Shown here: piece after piece, positions 15,001-30,000 of the stretch | How positions within the stretch are numbered: position 1 is the first letter of the stretch | Layout of the letters: every line of letters begins with the position of its first letter | Assembly: GCF_000003815.2 (NCBI RefSeq) | Contig: NC_049983.1 | Coordinates: 22,126,796-22,190,795, forward strand | Direction of reading: 5' to 3' | Origin: Branchiostoma floridae | Lineage: Eukaryota; Chordata; Leptocardii; Amphioxiformes; Branchiostomatidae | Length of the DNA: 64,000 bases | The notes under the pieces: generated by a model | The model's database searches: none | What the model saw: the letters and a program-made list of their open reading frames with translations, nothing else | Told to the model about the DNA's origin: nothing | Position numbers and translations under genes: made by a program

Positions 15001-18000
15001 AATGAAGTGACTGAGCTGAGAGAGGATGTCTTTTCATAACAAAGTCTAAAACATATTTGTACATAGTTCTACGTACCTGCAATGTAGCACTGACTATCTG
15101 GGTACCAGTGGCAAAGAACTCTGTCGAGAACTCATTGTTCTGTGGAAATAAAGATTGATATAATGGCATTCCCACAGATATTTCTCAGACATTGAATTGA
15201 TAAATTCCACATGAAATATAGAATAAAGATGTTCTCAACATTCCAACTAATCTGGTACTTACCTTCAGGTAGAGGGCCATGATTGAGGAGAAGATTTTGA
15301 TCATGGTGTCGTCGTTGAAGGGGTTGATGGAGATAACGTTGCAGTGGCGCAGGAAGCGGGGGGTGATGGGATTGCGCCCGCCGCCCGGAGGGCCCATGGC
15401 CGTGAGAAGCTGCACGTCGATCAGGGTGATCTTTGTGGTCTCCTTTAGGTCATACCTAGAGAGAAAGAAAGATAGAAAAAAAATGAAAATTGTGACATTA
15501 ACAGATGAAATATAGGAAAGTAAGATTCTATCATGTTATTGAGTACAATTGGGCATTCATTAAAATCAAACAGTTAATATTCTTTGGTCTTATGTGGGTT
15601 GAACTCTACGCTTTGCTTAGATGATCCTCTATCTTTTTCAATGAGCCAAAGCCACATCTTCAAGCTACAAAAACTCATCAATGATAATTAAACTGTCTTT
15701 TGACATCATGATTATACATGTGCACCAAAGTAAGAATAAGGCAAAAAATATGTACTAGGTAGATTCACCTGGTTTGTATCAATCTGTGACAAATATGATT
15801 CCTCCCTTATTACTTTGTTTGTTTATTTGTTGACGTACCAGTATCCGTGGTCCAGGAGCTGCCGGAGGAGTTCGATGGGAGGCTGGGCTCCATACTGCTC
15901 CCTCGCCGGCATGTTCAGGTCGTCCACAAAGATGATGCACTTCTTCCCCATGGGGGGTCCAAACACGCCCTTCCTCCGCTTGTCCAGACGGGACATGATC
16001 ATGTTCTGGGGACAGTGTCAAAGTTGTTATAAGAGAAAAGAAAACATCTCCAGAATAAGCATTACATACCAAATGATAAAGCTAATATAGACTTATTAAT
16101 AAGTGCAACTTGATAACAACTTAAACTAACAACAGAACAAGATTAAATTTTAGATGATCCAGAATTGGATGTATTAGAAAGTTATTTTTCCCAGTACTAC
16201 TGTTGATTGAAAAAATGCACTATCATCAAACACAGCAGGGATCTCTTCATATTAGAACACTTCATTCTTTAAAAAATCAAGTCTTTGTCTAACCTGTGAC
16301 TGATTTGCTGATGTCCTGGCTGAGAAGTTGACAAACATGGGCAGGTAGTCATCCTTGGACAGGTTGTTCATCAGCTTGTCCTTGATGTACACACTTTTAC
16401 CCACTCCGGTGGGACCAACATACATCAGGGTCCTGTGGAAAACATAACAAACACCCCATCAATCAGATCTGACCACTGCAAAGTGGGTAGAGTGTTTGCC
16501 TTGCATGTTGTAGGCTGCGGCCTTGTTTCCCGGCCAACTCTATAGAAATGGTGCTTACGCTTTCTCTACATAGCACTGAGCACTTATGATGAAGAGTATG
16601 ATTGTTAAACACATACCACTACCAGTGGACTAGCTCCCTAGTATAGGGCTCAAACAAGGGCTATAGAAATGGAGAAGGGAATGAACCTATAGACCAAGAG
16701 GTGTAGGAATGATTTTTACTATTCTTTTCACAACAGAAGCTGTTATTTTTTACTTTACAGATAACAGTACAAATTTCAGCACCATGGACATCACATGAAC
16801 TAATCTTTGTAACCTGAGTTCCAGCCCCATTTATGTACAGTGCACATAAAGCAGACCCAACATACTTATCAAAAAAAGCAATAGTGACAGATGTGTTTGG
16901 CTGGAATCTGATTCTTTACTTCATTCTTCATCTCCCTGCTGCCCTACCCCATAACCAATACAAATCTGGTGAACAACGGCTACCTTAGCACACTGAAGGT
17001 TAAATCCTTGTGTCCTACCTGCCATGCCTGATGCAGACATCCATGATGTAGGTGTACCGTGCCGTGTCCATGGTGGGGACCAGAATCTCTGACATCTTTG
17101 TGTTCTTGTCGGCCGTCAGAGTGCTGCTGATCATGTTGGTCCAGGGGATCCACTTCCCACGACCCTTGGTCTGATTTGGTAAGATAAGAAATCATCCTCA
17201 GCATTAGGGTTCCACAGAAATCATTATCATATTATTGTCTGTTAAAATGTACATTTTTATAGCCAAGAGGTATTCACTGAATACACAAACATCGTTCTGA
17301 CAACAGGATCTTTCTCAAGACGTTACTTTTTAGACGTTTCTTTTATGTTTCAAGCCATGTTTAAGTTTGGATAAGGAGTTTCAAGTATATTGGTTGAAGA
17401 CTTGATAAGTGTTGTAAGTTATTTCATCAGTTAACTAGAGTAGTGGAAAACCACAGCCACAGGTGAAGCAGCCACTGCAAAAACCATGAACATAAAACCA
17501 CCACAAAAGTATCTAGTAGTACATTTACAGTTACTGTACCTCAAATAGGTAGTCGTAGACCGTTCCCTGGTCTGGGATGGGGACGTCAATCTTGCCGATA
17601 GTTGAGGGCATGGGGAACTTCTCGTCCTTGCCCTGCATGAACTCACGCAGCCACTTGTCGAACCGGTCCCGACCGTCGCCATCAGACGTTGCACCGACGG
17701 ACCAGATCAGCGACCAGATGAAAATGGACTGTTGGAACAAAACGGTGATGTAGACAGTTCAGCATTGCATTAAGGAAATGTCAACCAAGTCAAACAAAGA
17801 CATTTAAAATGCTCTATATGCTGCTTCTCTGTTTTGCACTCAGTAACAGAGAGACTATGATAATGGCAGTTTAACACACACTACTAGTGGTGGACTAGTC
17901 CAAAAAGGAAAAAGAAATCAGGACAAGGGAAAATTCTTAGCCTCCAATAGCGTATTTTAGTTTGTCTTGTTTCATCAATTTTGATTCTCATTTTCATTTC

Positions 18001-21000
18001 TTTTGTCCACAACCTGATCTTACCGTGATAAGATACAAAAAAATAACAGATAAAATGTAGACAGATTGTCCCAAACTTTAAAAGATTTATCCTTACTAAA
18101 CCTACAACCTCATGAATAAAAAAAAATATATCAGAAATAACAAAAACAACCTACAGCCTCACTCTCTGAGAAATATATTCCTTGAGACTGAGATTACTGC
18201 ATCTTAAAGTGAATACTGAAGCTCACCTGGACCCAGGTCTTGCAGTTGGGGTTCTTGGACTCCAGGTCGTCTCCCAGCCCGTCCTTCAGCATCATCTCGA
18301 TCAGGTACATCAGGGAGCGGGCCAGGTTGTTGTCTTGGGTAGGTACCAGTTCCTGAGGAAGGACAGAACACAAGAATGTAAACATACAGAGTAGTGTATA
18401 GTCAAACCTGTCCATGGGGACCACTCATGTAGGGGACCCAAAGAAATCCTATCTATGTGGACAGGTGGTCACTTAAGACTGGATTCTTACGTAATGCTTG
18501 TATCATTGAGAATAATAATCTAAGGGGCCGCCAAGAAGTGGACACATTGGCTAGGTGGTCCTTATGCAAAAGTGGTCACTTGTACAGGTTTCACTGTAGG
18601 TTGGTTCATATAGGACAAACACTCAGTCAATCACTACGCTTTTGTCTGTTGTTTCCCATCTTGTGAGGGTCAGACAAGCATGCACTAGACTCTTATGACA
18701 ATGAATGCCCACAAGAAAGGGACCAACAGACAATAAGCCTAAAATTAAAGTACTGACAACTACTGTCCGAAAGTGCTGACAACCTACATACATGCAGCGA
18801 AAACATTCACAGCAAGCATAAAGCAAGCCACTATTGAGCCTGAAAACTACACATTTCCATGCATTTATAAAGCATTCTGGCTTCATGGATCTGCATTCCA
18901 AGCAAGCTTTATCAGAAAAAAAGTTGGCAAACATTAATGACACAATTTTAACTGGTGGAGTCATCTACATTTGACCATCAGGGTGCCTTAGTCAAATTCA
19001 CAAACCTGTTCCTGTATCCACAGTGTACAGTAAAGGCATGTCAAGATACAAGTAAGGGTCAGCACCAAAATGTAATGAATTATACCCTTCACATGAAATG
19101 AAAAAGTAAAATGCAAACTTAAAGAAGAATTATCCTGCTGTATAAAATTTGTAAACTGCAAGATGATATGACAAGTTTTCTCTCAGCAGAAAATGGATAG
19201 TCCGAAAAGTCGTTCTCTAGGTGATGGACAGTGATTTGAAATTGCAATATTTTTGTATCATGATTCAGCAGAACTAGAAATAAATATAACATTTATAGGT
19301 GACAACAAATATATGTCAAAAGGTAGTTTATGATATTGGCATGTAACACAAACAATGCTTTTTTTTTGCTTTGCCAGATTGGTGTCAATAGAAGGAAGGA
19401 AGGAAGGTCAATTGACCTTTGAATTTTTGAAATCTTAGTTAAAAGAATATTTCCTGGAATAAGGCAACCTACTGTTATTAGCTGCAGTTTTTGGGTTAAC
19501 AAAGGTACATAGCCATATGGCTACGTCCACACACAACTCTCACCTTGCAGTATTTCCTCATGAACCTGAGTGCAGGCGGCAGCATCCACTCAAACATGGC
19601 CTTCACGGTGGCGTCCTCCTCTCTTACAGCCTGAGGCAGCTGCAGGGCCCAGGACGTCATGATGGGTCGCCAGCCAAGCTGGGAGGGTTCCAGGTATACC
19701 ATGCCACATCTGCTGACAGTGGCGGGCTGGGGGGATTAGAGAATGATAAGTTAAACACATTTCTTTTTCATGAGGGCTCCAGGTACACCATGCTACATCT
19801 GCACACAGTGGCGGGCTGACGGAGATTGGAGAACGATGTGGTTAAACACAGAATAAGACTTTTACTGCGGCAGGACGTCATGATGGGTCACCAGCCAAGC
19901 TGGGAAGGCTCCAGGTACACCATGCCACATCTGTTTACAGTGGCAGGCTGGGGAGGATTGGAGATTCAATGGTTAAACATACTTTAATTGTGAGGGTTCC
20001 AGGTACACCATGCCACATCCGCTCAACTGGCAGACAGGATGACGATCGAGAAACACAACATATTTATGAGGGCTACAGGCCAGCTGTTTCTGGCTGGGGT
20101 AGTTTGAGAACATTGTGGTTACTGATGGCACAACATTTTTTACTTTAGCTGAGATGGCTCCAGGTATACACCATACCACATCTGCTAATATAGTGACAGG
20201 CTGGGGAATATTGAGGTTAATGATAGCACATCATTTTTTTACAGGTTCAGTGTATACTACTGCTGTTGCTGGTTAACAATGTCACAACATGTTTAAGACT
20301 AATTAGCTGGGTACACCATGCAAACATGCCACATGGGCTCATAGTGGCAAACTGGGTAAAATTGAGAACAAAGATTTACATAAACGGACATAAGAAGAAA
20401 CAGAACCTACCGAGGCCTGGGAGAGATCCTGCACCTCGAAGATGAGGCTCATAGGAGGGGACATCTGGATGATCTCACCGCTCATCAGGCACAGTTTCTT
20501 GTTGTCGTCTAGTACGGTGTTCATGTTCTCGATCCACAGGGCGTCGATGGGGCCGTCAAACCACACCCACTTCCTGTCAGATGTGTCTGTGGGAAAACAG
20601 GAATCTTAGTTAGACAACTTCTTGAAAATAAGCAATTCTTCAAGCCTGCATCACAATTCATGCAAATGCCAGCTAAATTTTTAGATTGGCTGGGGCTTGC
20701 CAAATACCAAAATTGCCCGTACTTTTTACTGAAAATCTGTCCCATCACAAATTGGACTGAGTCTTTTCTGTCTATTTTGAGCACAGCTGACATCGCACAG
20801 AGGTTTAAATCCCAACAAATAAGCTGCTAAAAATTGCTCAGAGCCTGAGAATTGCAAGGACGTTGGCCAAACTTTGGCCAAAAATGCCCATTTTGAGCTC
20901 GCCAGTCAGTTCTTGATTCGTGATGGGGGATTTAAGGGATAGAAGCAAATCTTGCTAATGCTACACATACACGGTTGCGTAAGATGTACAGTATGCAGAA

Positions 21001-24000
21001 TTATATGCCAAACTCTATAGGATAGCTCCCACCAAAATGCTACTAAGTCTAAAAGCTAAAGGTTATAAGAGAGTTCCTGGGAGAGTTCCTGACCTGTAGA
21101 AGCGAACTCTCGGAAGGTGTTTGCCACGACTCCGTCTGTCCACTCGTGGGAGACGGGGTCAAACTGGCCGAAGAGCTGACCCATGGTGATGGACTTGGGG
21201 TTGATGATACGGTACATCACCTGGATGGGGGAGACAGAGTTTTGTCATAATATTATAAACCTTAAGCTTACTCCTGATAGCAACTACATGTAAATCATCT
21301 GAAGCACTGGGATAAGATAGGCAGAATGTTTTAGATCAAAATCTGTAACTGAATACCAATTGTTAACATTTCAGGTATAGCATGATGTATCTTTTTTGTG
21401 CTGCCAGACAAAAGAATGAGTTTTTGGAAACCTTACATGTCATACTAAAAGCCTGGCAGCAGGAAAGCACTTCTACTTGTCATTTACATTACCAAAATGC
21501 ATGCTTCTTAACTTAAATGTTGGTCCTTTAACTACTAAATGGCCTACTATGGTCAATATTGACCATGATAAAATCCTAACTGAGTTTTTAGAATTAACTA
21601 TAGCAATTCTAACCTTGTCCTCCTCATTCAGGCCTTGATCATTCAGCAGAGTCAGGGTCTCAGCGAGAACCTCCAGAACCATGGTTTTAGCCGAGAAGGG
21701 GTCACCCACCAACATGAACCTGGAGGGTGGAGGCAGGTTATAACAATGTCTAACTTCCACACAATGCAGAACAAGCATTCAACGTTTCCAGTTAACACTT
21801 GCTTCTAGTTCAAGCATAAAGAAATTATTTAGTAATTCAGAGGAGCCCAGATTCTAGACATTGGCACACACATAGATTTGAAGGATGTGTATCAACACCC
21901 TCTATATTCTGTCAATGTATAATCAGATAAACCTAGTCCCAATCCACATAATTCAAAATAACAATGTATCAAATACTTATAGCTGTGATGTGTAATGCAG
22001 TACCATTATCATGCATCAAAACTGACTTTTTCTAATGAAGACAGCATGTTAAGTGCAATCTATTCCTTTTTTGCCCTTTGTTTTGTTCATTTTTTTGTTC
22101 CCTGAGTATCTTCTTGAAACAACAAGCAATGAACCTACCCGTGTCTGACGATCATCATCTCGTAGGTTTGGATCATTTTCTCGAAGAAGATGTCGACTGG
22201 CTGCAGCACCTTCTTGGCACAGATGTCGCGGGCGTTGTTCAGGAACACCTCATAGTCGGGCGTGGGCAGCTTGGTTCCCGGGAACAGATCCGACACGATG
22301 CCCTCGAACAGGGGGATGTCGAAGGACAGGAACTTGGGCAGGTTCACGTCTTTGATGGACCGCAAGAGCTGAATGGAAAGATTGTTATTAAAAATAAGAG
22401 ATCTGTATCAAAATAGCCAGTATAATTGCCACTTGGCATGACACAGAAGCTTCACAGGCATGCGGCATGGCAGCAGCTGGTTATACTGCACTGAGCGACC
22501 TGTCACAACTAACATTTGCACATCTATATCTGCAAATGTTCTTTAACTTAAAACTATCCAGAAAAGATGCCCCTACTGTGCTTGTTGAAAACAAATTTCA
22601 CTCTACAATAGTGCTGGGAAAATACGAATCTTTGAACACATCAATCCTAGCTTGTAACTATGGTACTTGAGGGTATTTAGATCATGAAGGTTTTTATAGA
22701 ATAGTCATTGTATCCTCATAAATATTCTCTTCATCAAATTGAATAAAAGGTATAATATCGCAGGCTATCTACTGTATGACAGAGTCTCTACAAGCTAATA
22801 GTTACCAGAATGTCCTCATTTTCATCTGGGAACTTCAGCTTCAGGTTTGCAGCAGCCGACAGCACAGCCTTCACGGCGCGCATGCCGTAGTCGTAATGGA
22901 ACTGTGACGAGAGCTGCTCGGAACACAGACGGTAGGTCGTCACAATCTTCACGGATAGGTTGCGGGCGTCGATGAAGCCGCAGGAGTAGAGAGAGATCTC
23001 GCCGATCATGGCGTAGTCCGGCACCATCATAGCGACTGTTCGGAACAACACCTGGAAAGGAGGGAAGACACATATTAATATTCAAACATATCAATAGTAG
23101 CTGTAGAAGTAGTATCCAGTTTGATTCATGTCACTTAAGATCAATATACGTTGTTACAGAACCTAAGAACCTAATTTTGACCATTTTAGTTAACTTTAGT
23201 TGCCCGTTGCCAAGGTACAAGTCACTTTTGTGGATTATGCACTATGTGAGGAACATGTCTCAATAAACAACGACATACACGGGAGACCATCCCAGCATAT
23301 TAGATCTGGATCTCTACCAGTAGAATCAGTGATTCTGCCAGTGATTCTTCCACTTTGACATATGCAATGTATGTAAAAACAGTCAGGAAAAGATAAGAGT
23401 TACACCAAGAAGAAAGAAACATTGACTACTAGTGGACACCCCATGCTGTAGTGTTTGCACACTCGTGATGCCCATGTGCTAGAGAAATGGAGATGTGCAC
23501 TGCCCTATACACTGAAAGGTGTGGGGATGATATTATTTTTACTATATCACAATGGAAGTCATCATTTTCTAGGTTAAAAATAGCAGTCAACATTTCAGCA
23601 CTATGGACAGCACACATGTTTTGTACTAAATCATTTTGTAACTGCTCCCAAGCTGACAGATACAAAAGGAAACTTACATCAGTGTTTTAGCCCCCATAGC
23701 GATACCTTCCAGAAGACAGTGCAGAAGAGAAAGACAGATGAAAAGTGCAACAGTTATGATAATTATTATGAGGGTGAAGGCAGTGAGGTGCTTGCGTCTT
23801 TCAACAGAGAGATAGATGCATGAGATTAAAATTACACACTACTTTAAGACTGTTCATAGTCAGTTTCCTGACTTGTATAACCAATTTTCCAAGCAAGACC
23901 ATCTCTTGATGTGTCTTGGAAGACAGACAAACCTACATTAGCGACCACCTCTTCCACCTGGTCATTGTAGCCACTTTTTAGTGGGCCTTAAGATAATTTA

Positions 24001-27000
24001 TCCCCTGACCCAAGCATTAAGTATTGTGTCGAAAGTGGCAGTCTGTTTCTGTGAAAATTTTCTTCAAGTCCTGTCACTACCAATGCCTAGTAAGACAAGA
24101 AGTGAACAATAGATTATCTTCATTCAGCCTCTTTAACTACCCAATAACAAAAGGTATGACTGATGGTCAGCCCTGTTCTGTGCGTTTTTAGAACATTTGG
24201 CAATGCTATGATTGGTTGCTATATACAGGCTTGACTATACTTCAAGACACTTAAAAGATGGTCTTGTTTGACACATCGTTGACTGCAGCCTGAAAATGCA
24301 GACATGTGTGCATGGAAGACGTCCTACCTTGAGGTTGTCTGGCAGTTCTGACCGGCCGGCGTACCCAGGGTTCATCGTGATGGCCACGTAACAGTTGGCA
24401 TTCAGGGTCAGCTCCGTCCCCTCAAACGAGAAGACTGACACGTGGCCCTGGATGGCACGGATGATGCACAGGATCTGGGGAGAAGAAAACAACCTTCCGT
24501 CAGCATACACACACTAGTAAGTATATATCGCATTCTTGACAATCATGTAAGTGCCAGAGAAGATAATAAAATCCTCGTTTTATTGATCAGCATTTCCAGA
24601 TCAATCTCGTCTTGATGTCATCTATAGAGTTTCAGATTCAAGCTATGTATAACATCAGAAAATAATTTCATCAGGTTGGTTGTTCATAGGATAGTAGACT
24701 TTTTTCTTTCACACAACCAGTTAATATCGGCTACATATAACGGCAAGAAGCAGAGCTCCAAGCTCTGAGGAAGATGTCTGATAGGCATCAAAACATCAGC
24801 AGATAATATTAACTGGTTGTGTAAAAGACTACTATTCTACACATATAACAGTCCTACCTGCTGTGCCACCACAGACAGCACCTCCAGATCAATCCTGTTG
24901 AACTCATCGAAGCACGCCCAGGCACCTGCCGATGCCAGGCCCTTAAAGAACTGTGGGGAGAGGGAGGACAGGAGTCAGCAACAATAATAGACAGTGTGGT
25001 TAAGTATCTTGAATATGGTAATACTCTCAAGTCATAAAAGGTTCCTGAGCTGGCACAAACATTGAAAGAGTGACAGTGAAAGAAGAAGTAATGATATTAG
25101 TTCATATGTCTTCTTTGGTATCTTGTCAGAGTAATGAACATGTATGGTAATTGACAATACACAGTGTCTTTTCAGCTCAATATGCCATCACTCACTTTTA
25201 AACAAAGAGTCTGTGTGATATCCACCAGGACAATGCAAGGGCAATGACAAAACTAATTTTATCTGCTTACAAACAGTACTGGCCTCCATTTGCTACTGAA
25301 ACCACTATTGCTACCCAGAATTTTCTATCCAGCATAGTATTCTCCAAGCTATTGACATCAAATATACACCAGATGATTATGTATTGTTGATCCTACCTTG
25401 CCCATAGCGATGTAGTCCAGCCCATCTGAACAGTTGAACACCACACACTGTACAGCCAGAGCCTTGGCCAGATCCTTCACTGTCTCAGTCTTCCCCGTTC
25501 CTGCTGGCCCCTCGGGGGCTCCGTTCAGGTTCAAGTGGAAGGCGCTCACCAACGTACGGTAGCAACGGTCGGTCAATGGGGTGATCACCAACCTGGGGGG
25601 AAATATGCAAAAGGTCAGTTACAGCCCACACAAATCTAATTTAATTGTTTCTCAGATTTTAGAAAATGAGGGTAAACAGAAAGATACAACAAAATGAATT
25701 CTAATTCTGAGAAGTCTAATAATTTAACTAGCAATCATTTTTCAGCAAAAAGTGTCAGTAGATGATTTTTTTACCACTAATTCTAAGATCTAAAATCTTG
25801 CTGGTAGCCCCTTGTATGAGGAAGTTTATGGCATCAAACCTCTGCATGTGAAACAACCTAGCAAGAAAAGTAGGACAGGGAATCCCTGTGTGTTTGGCCA
25901 AAAATGTGAGCCACAGTAAAACCACAGTGTACTATAGCTAATGAAAAACCATAATTATGCACTTCAAGTTTGACATGCTTATCTGTTGCTCTACTTTTGA
26001 CCTTACCTTGGTGTGTTGCCCAGGTACTCGTAGGCATATCTGACGTTGGCGTTGATGAGTTTGACTTGACAGTTGTTCTCCTCCCAGTAGTACCTCAGCT
26101 GGGCCAACCACAGGAAGTCGTTCTCTCGGGCAACTCCTGTAGAACGACAGTAATGACGTATAAGTGAAGAGTATGAGGGCAAATCGTCTTTCATCATCAT
26201 CATCATCATCATCGGTCGACGTGATCACACATGTTCGCACATGTTTACACACGACGGGGTGATACCGCCCCTTACGGGGTGACATACCCTTTCGCTGTCT
26301 AATTACAAGACGGGGATGCGCCAGGTCTCCCGTCTTTCATATACCTCAAATAACTTGTTCCATTGAGCAGGAAACATACAGAAGGCCTTATAGACTCCAG
26401 TAAATTTAGTTCTTAGACTATAGACATAAGTACATATTTCCACTTTTTTTTGCCATCAGGTTTGTGATTGATGTAGCGTCATCCAGGGGATGGTCTTTAG
26501 GTACCTATACACGTAATGCTACATGTAGAGGCAGTCACAAATAAGAGTTCTACTGTACTTTCATTGGAACAAATTGATAACATTAGAAACATAGTTTATT
26601 ACTATCACAGGTAGATTTCACACATCTTAGAGGCAGGATAAAGCATGTGCTGTAGCACAGCCAATCCAACTATTACCAATACTTACAAAGTGATCGCAAT
26701 ATAAAATACATACCGCTGTCTGCCATCTCCAGCACGATGTCCCTTCCGTGCACGTCCAGTGTCACCAGCGCTCCCAGTGTCACTCTGTTCTGTTTGGATA
26801 ACTTCCCTCTCACCAGCTCAACAATGCCTGAAAAACAACACAAAATTTCCTTCAAAGTCTATAATCAAATAACAAGTATTGATGTTTCCCATGTAGACAT
26901 TCAACTTCTTATTGACTAAGTTCCAAGCCTTACAATAAGTTACATCATAGTGTGGATTGCACTGTTGCATTCTGTTTCCTGTTGTAATGTTAGACTCCTA

Positions 27001-30000
27001 AATTCTGTTACACAATTGGAAATATGACATCATGGTTATTTGTTAATGGTTCATTGAAGTTAGAAAAAAAGAACGTCTGAACTAGCAGCTCAAACTGAGG
27101 ATGATACATCGATAATTGAGAAAAAAGGAATTTTGCAGGAAAGAGGGAGGAAAAGTGTTGACATTTGCCTATTCCTGTAACACAGCTCAAAGAACCTGTC
27201 ACTGAAAGTTCCAATGGCACTAACTTTGAAAGTGAACCTACCCCCAAGTTGTTCCTGTAGCTAATACTGGATATTACTAAACTACTTCTAAAACTGGTAA
27301 AGTGAACCTACCCCCGAGTTGCTCCTGCAGCTTGTCGTAGTACTCCCTGAGCCCCTGAGGCCCGCTGCGGATGGCCTCGTGCACCTCGATGGTCCAGTAC
27401 ATCTGGTCCACACACAGCACCACCTGGCCCGGCCACTCCCGCACCCAGTCTGTACGGTCGTTCAGCGCATATGCCTGGGAGAAAATAATGCGAGTCACAT
27501 TATAACTCAGGGCATACTCAGACAGGGCCTTCTTGAATCCAAATGAAGGCACAAACAAACAGTACATCTGGTCCACACAGAGCACAACCTGGCCCGACTA
27601 CTCACGCACCCAGTCCGTATGGTTGTTAAGGGTATAAGCCTGGTGAAAAAATGGGATTTGGTATGATCATAAGTTACTGATAAGATAGTTTTGTACTGGT
27701 ACTTCTGAGTATAAGCTATGTTGTAGCCTGGCATCCATACTATTCTGTCATACTGGCCACTCACGCATCCAGTGTGTACGGTCGTTTAGGGCATAGGCCT
27801 GGGGAAAATGGGATTTGGTATCATACATAAAATAATGCAGTTTACTAAAAAGCTAATTTTCTACACGTCTGGTACTTCAAGGCATTAGCCAGCCTGGTAT
27901 CTATCCTACTATGTCATATTTGGGCTGGGAATCCCAGTCTATACGGATCTTCAGGCCCGGTTAATATTTTAGGGTATGGCCATCAATACAAGAACATCTA
28001 ACTGGAAGAACCAGTTTAACATGTCAAAGCCAGTAGCTACCAGTAAGTAATAGTGACTTTGTATTGATTTGTTTTGCCAATTCATTCTCGGACTACTGAA
28101 GCTGAAGAAGAGTGATGGATGTTGCTCAAAATGTCCAGAAGTAATGTCCGAATTCTATCAAGTTGTAGAGATTGAACTGTCTTTAGACATCTTCCTACCT
28201 CGTTGGACTGCTCGATGACGTCCCTCATACTGGACATGATTCCATTGAATGATTTAAATGCGCTTTGAGGGAAAGTTTGGTAGGACATGCGTTTGCCAAA
28301 TTAGTCCTGGGCAACTGGGCTAATAGACTTGTCTAACCCTGTTACATGATATGACTGGTTGTAAGCTATTTTCTCACCTCATTCGACTTATAAATGACAT
28401 CCCTTATACAGCATGCATTTGCCTGATGGGGTCTTTTACTTGCCTGAGAAATTGGGCCCATGGACTTACCCTCTAACCTTGTTGTATGTATTGTTAACAT
28501 GATAATATGACTGATTGTAACCTATCTCCTCACCTCATTGGACTGTTCGATGACGTCCCTCATACTGCCCAGCATGACGGCCTCCACCTGCACCAGCCAC
28601 TTCTCCACGGCACCGCGCGCCTCCGAGGTCGAGATGTTGGTGCTGAAGTCAACCTGGGCAAGACAACAAACAGAAGAGTCAATCAGATAACATATATAAG
28701 GCATGGGTGTTAAAGAATCCGCGATTTTGATCATTAAATAGTTCACTCGTGCACTATTTTCATCCCATTGCCAATGTACAAGTCACATTTTGTACATAAT
28801 GTACATGTATATGAACATGTCTTAATAAAAAAACAATCTTAGTAAAAAACATTTTTTATTGCAATGATATTTGGTACGCAGATAGGTGTTGTTGACCCAA
28901 TTGTCAGGTTCGTCTTCCTGCTTTAACCCTGCGCCACCTTTGTTATTGTTACTAATGTTAGTTTGGTCCATTACATATGTTTTAGTTGATATAGTTGACC
29001 AGTGATTATGCCACGGTTGATGACGTGACCCTGAGTGTCTGCCATTATGTTTCTGTGAATGTCGTAGTAAAGGCCCACCTGCGCCGCAATTGCTCTCTGT
29101 TGTAGTCATCAAACATGTTACATAAATGGCGCTGAACACGCCGTGGTCTTGTTTGATTAGGGATCATGAGATGTGAACAAAATTCCTGACATACCTTCTC
29201 TCCCTCGCTGCTCATCATGGCCTGGATGTCCAGGTTCTCCAGGAAGTCCAGCTTAGCGATGCCCTCGAAGCACTTCTTAAGATGGGGCTGCACTCGGGTC
29301 GGGTCCTTCGTCTCCGACAAGATCTCAAGAATTTCGTCGTTGGACAGGAAAAAGAACCTAGAGGATGCAAAGAGAAAATTTGAAAGTTAATGTTAGTTCA
29401 CCTTTATCCATGGGGTAACCTATATCCATTGTTTTATAAAAACAGGGTATTCAGGGTTAACAAAACGGTGGTTTCAATTTGCAGGACTTTCACAATTATA
29501 TTACAGTTTGATACCTCCGTCCATTGACTTGATATCCCTAAAGACTGTAGTTAAGAACAACAGACAAATGTTACCCCACGGATTAAGATCAACTAGCTTT
29601 AGCTCAGCTGCCTAAATGTTAGATAAGGTACAGCCCAACAGACCAATAACATATCTATCCATTTTCATCTCATTTATCAAATTGAAAGGTTTCTTGCAAA
29701 TTCATGCTCATGGGGCTAATTGCAAGTGAACAAAATCAAGTATTGAACTTTTTGAGATCTGTTTTCAATTCACTTCTACCAAATTGATTTTCAGTGGGGC
29801 CCAATACACAAAACAATAAAATCGATATCACAAAGAAAAGTGATAAAAAGTTGACAAAGTAACGACTTGTAAATTAGGTATCACAGGATAATGCCAGCAA
29901 TAAAAACAACTGAAGGTATATATGCACAAAAACATGTGATACAGGTAACATATACAGGGCTCGAAATTCATTTTTGGGATTAGGTGCACTGGTGCACCCA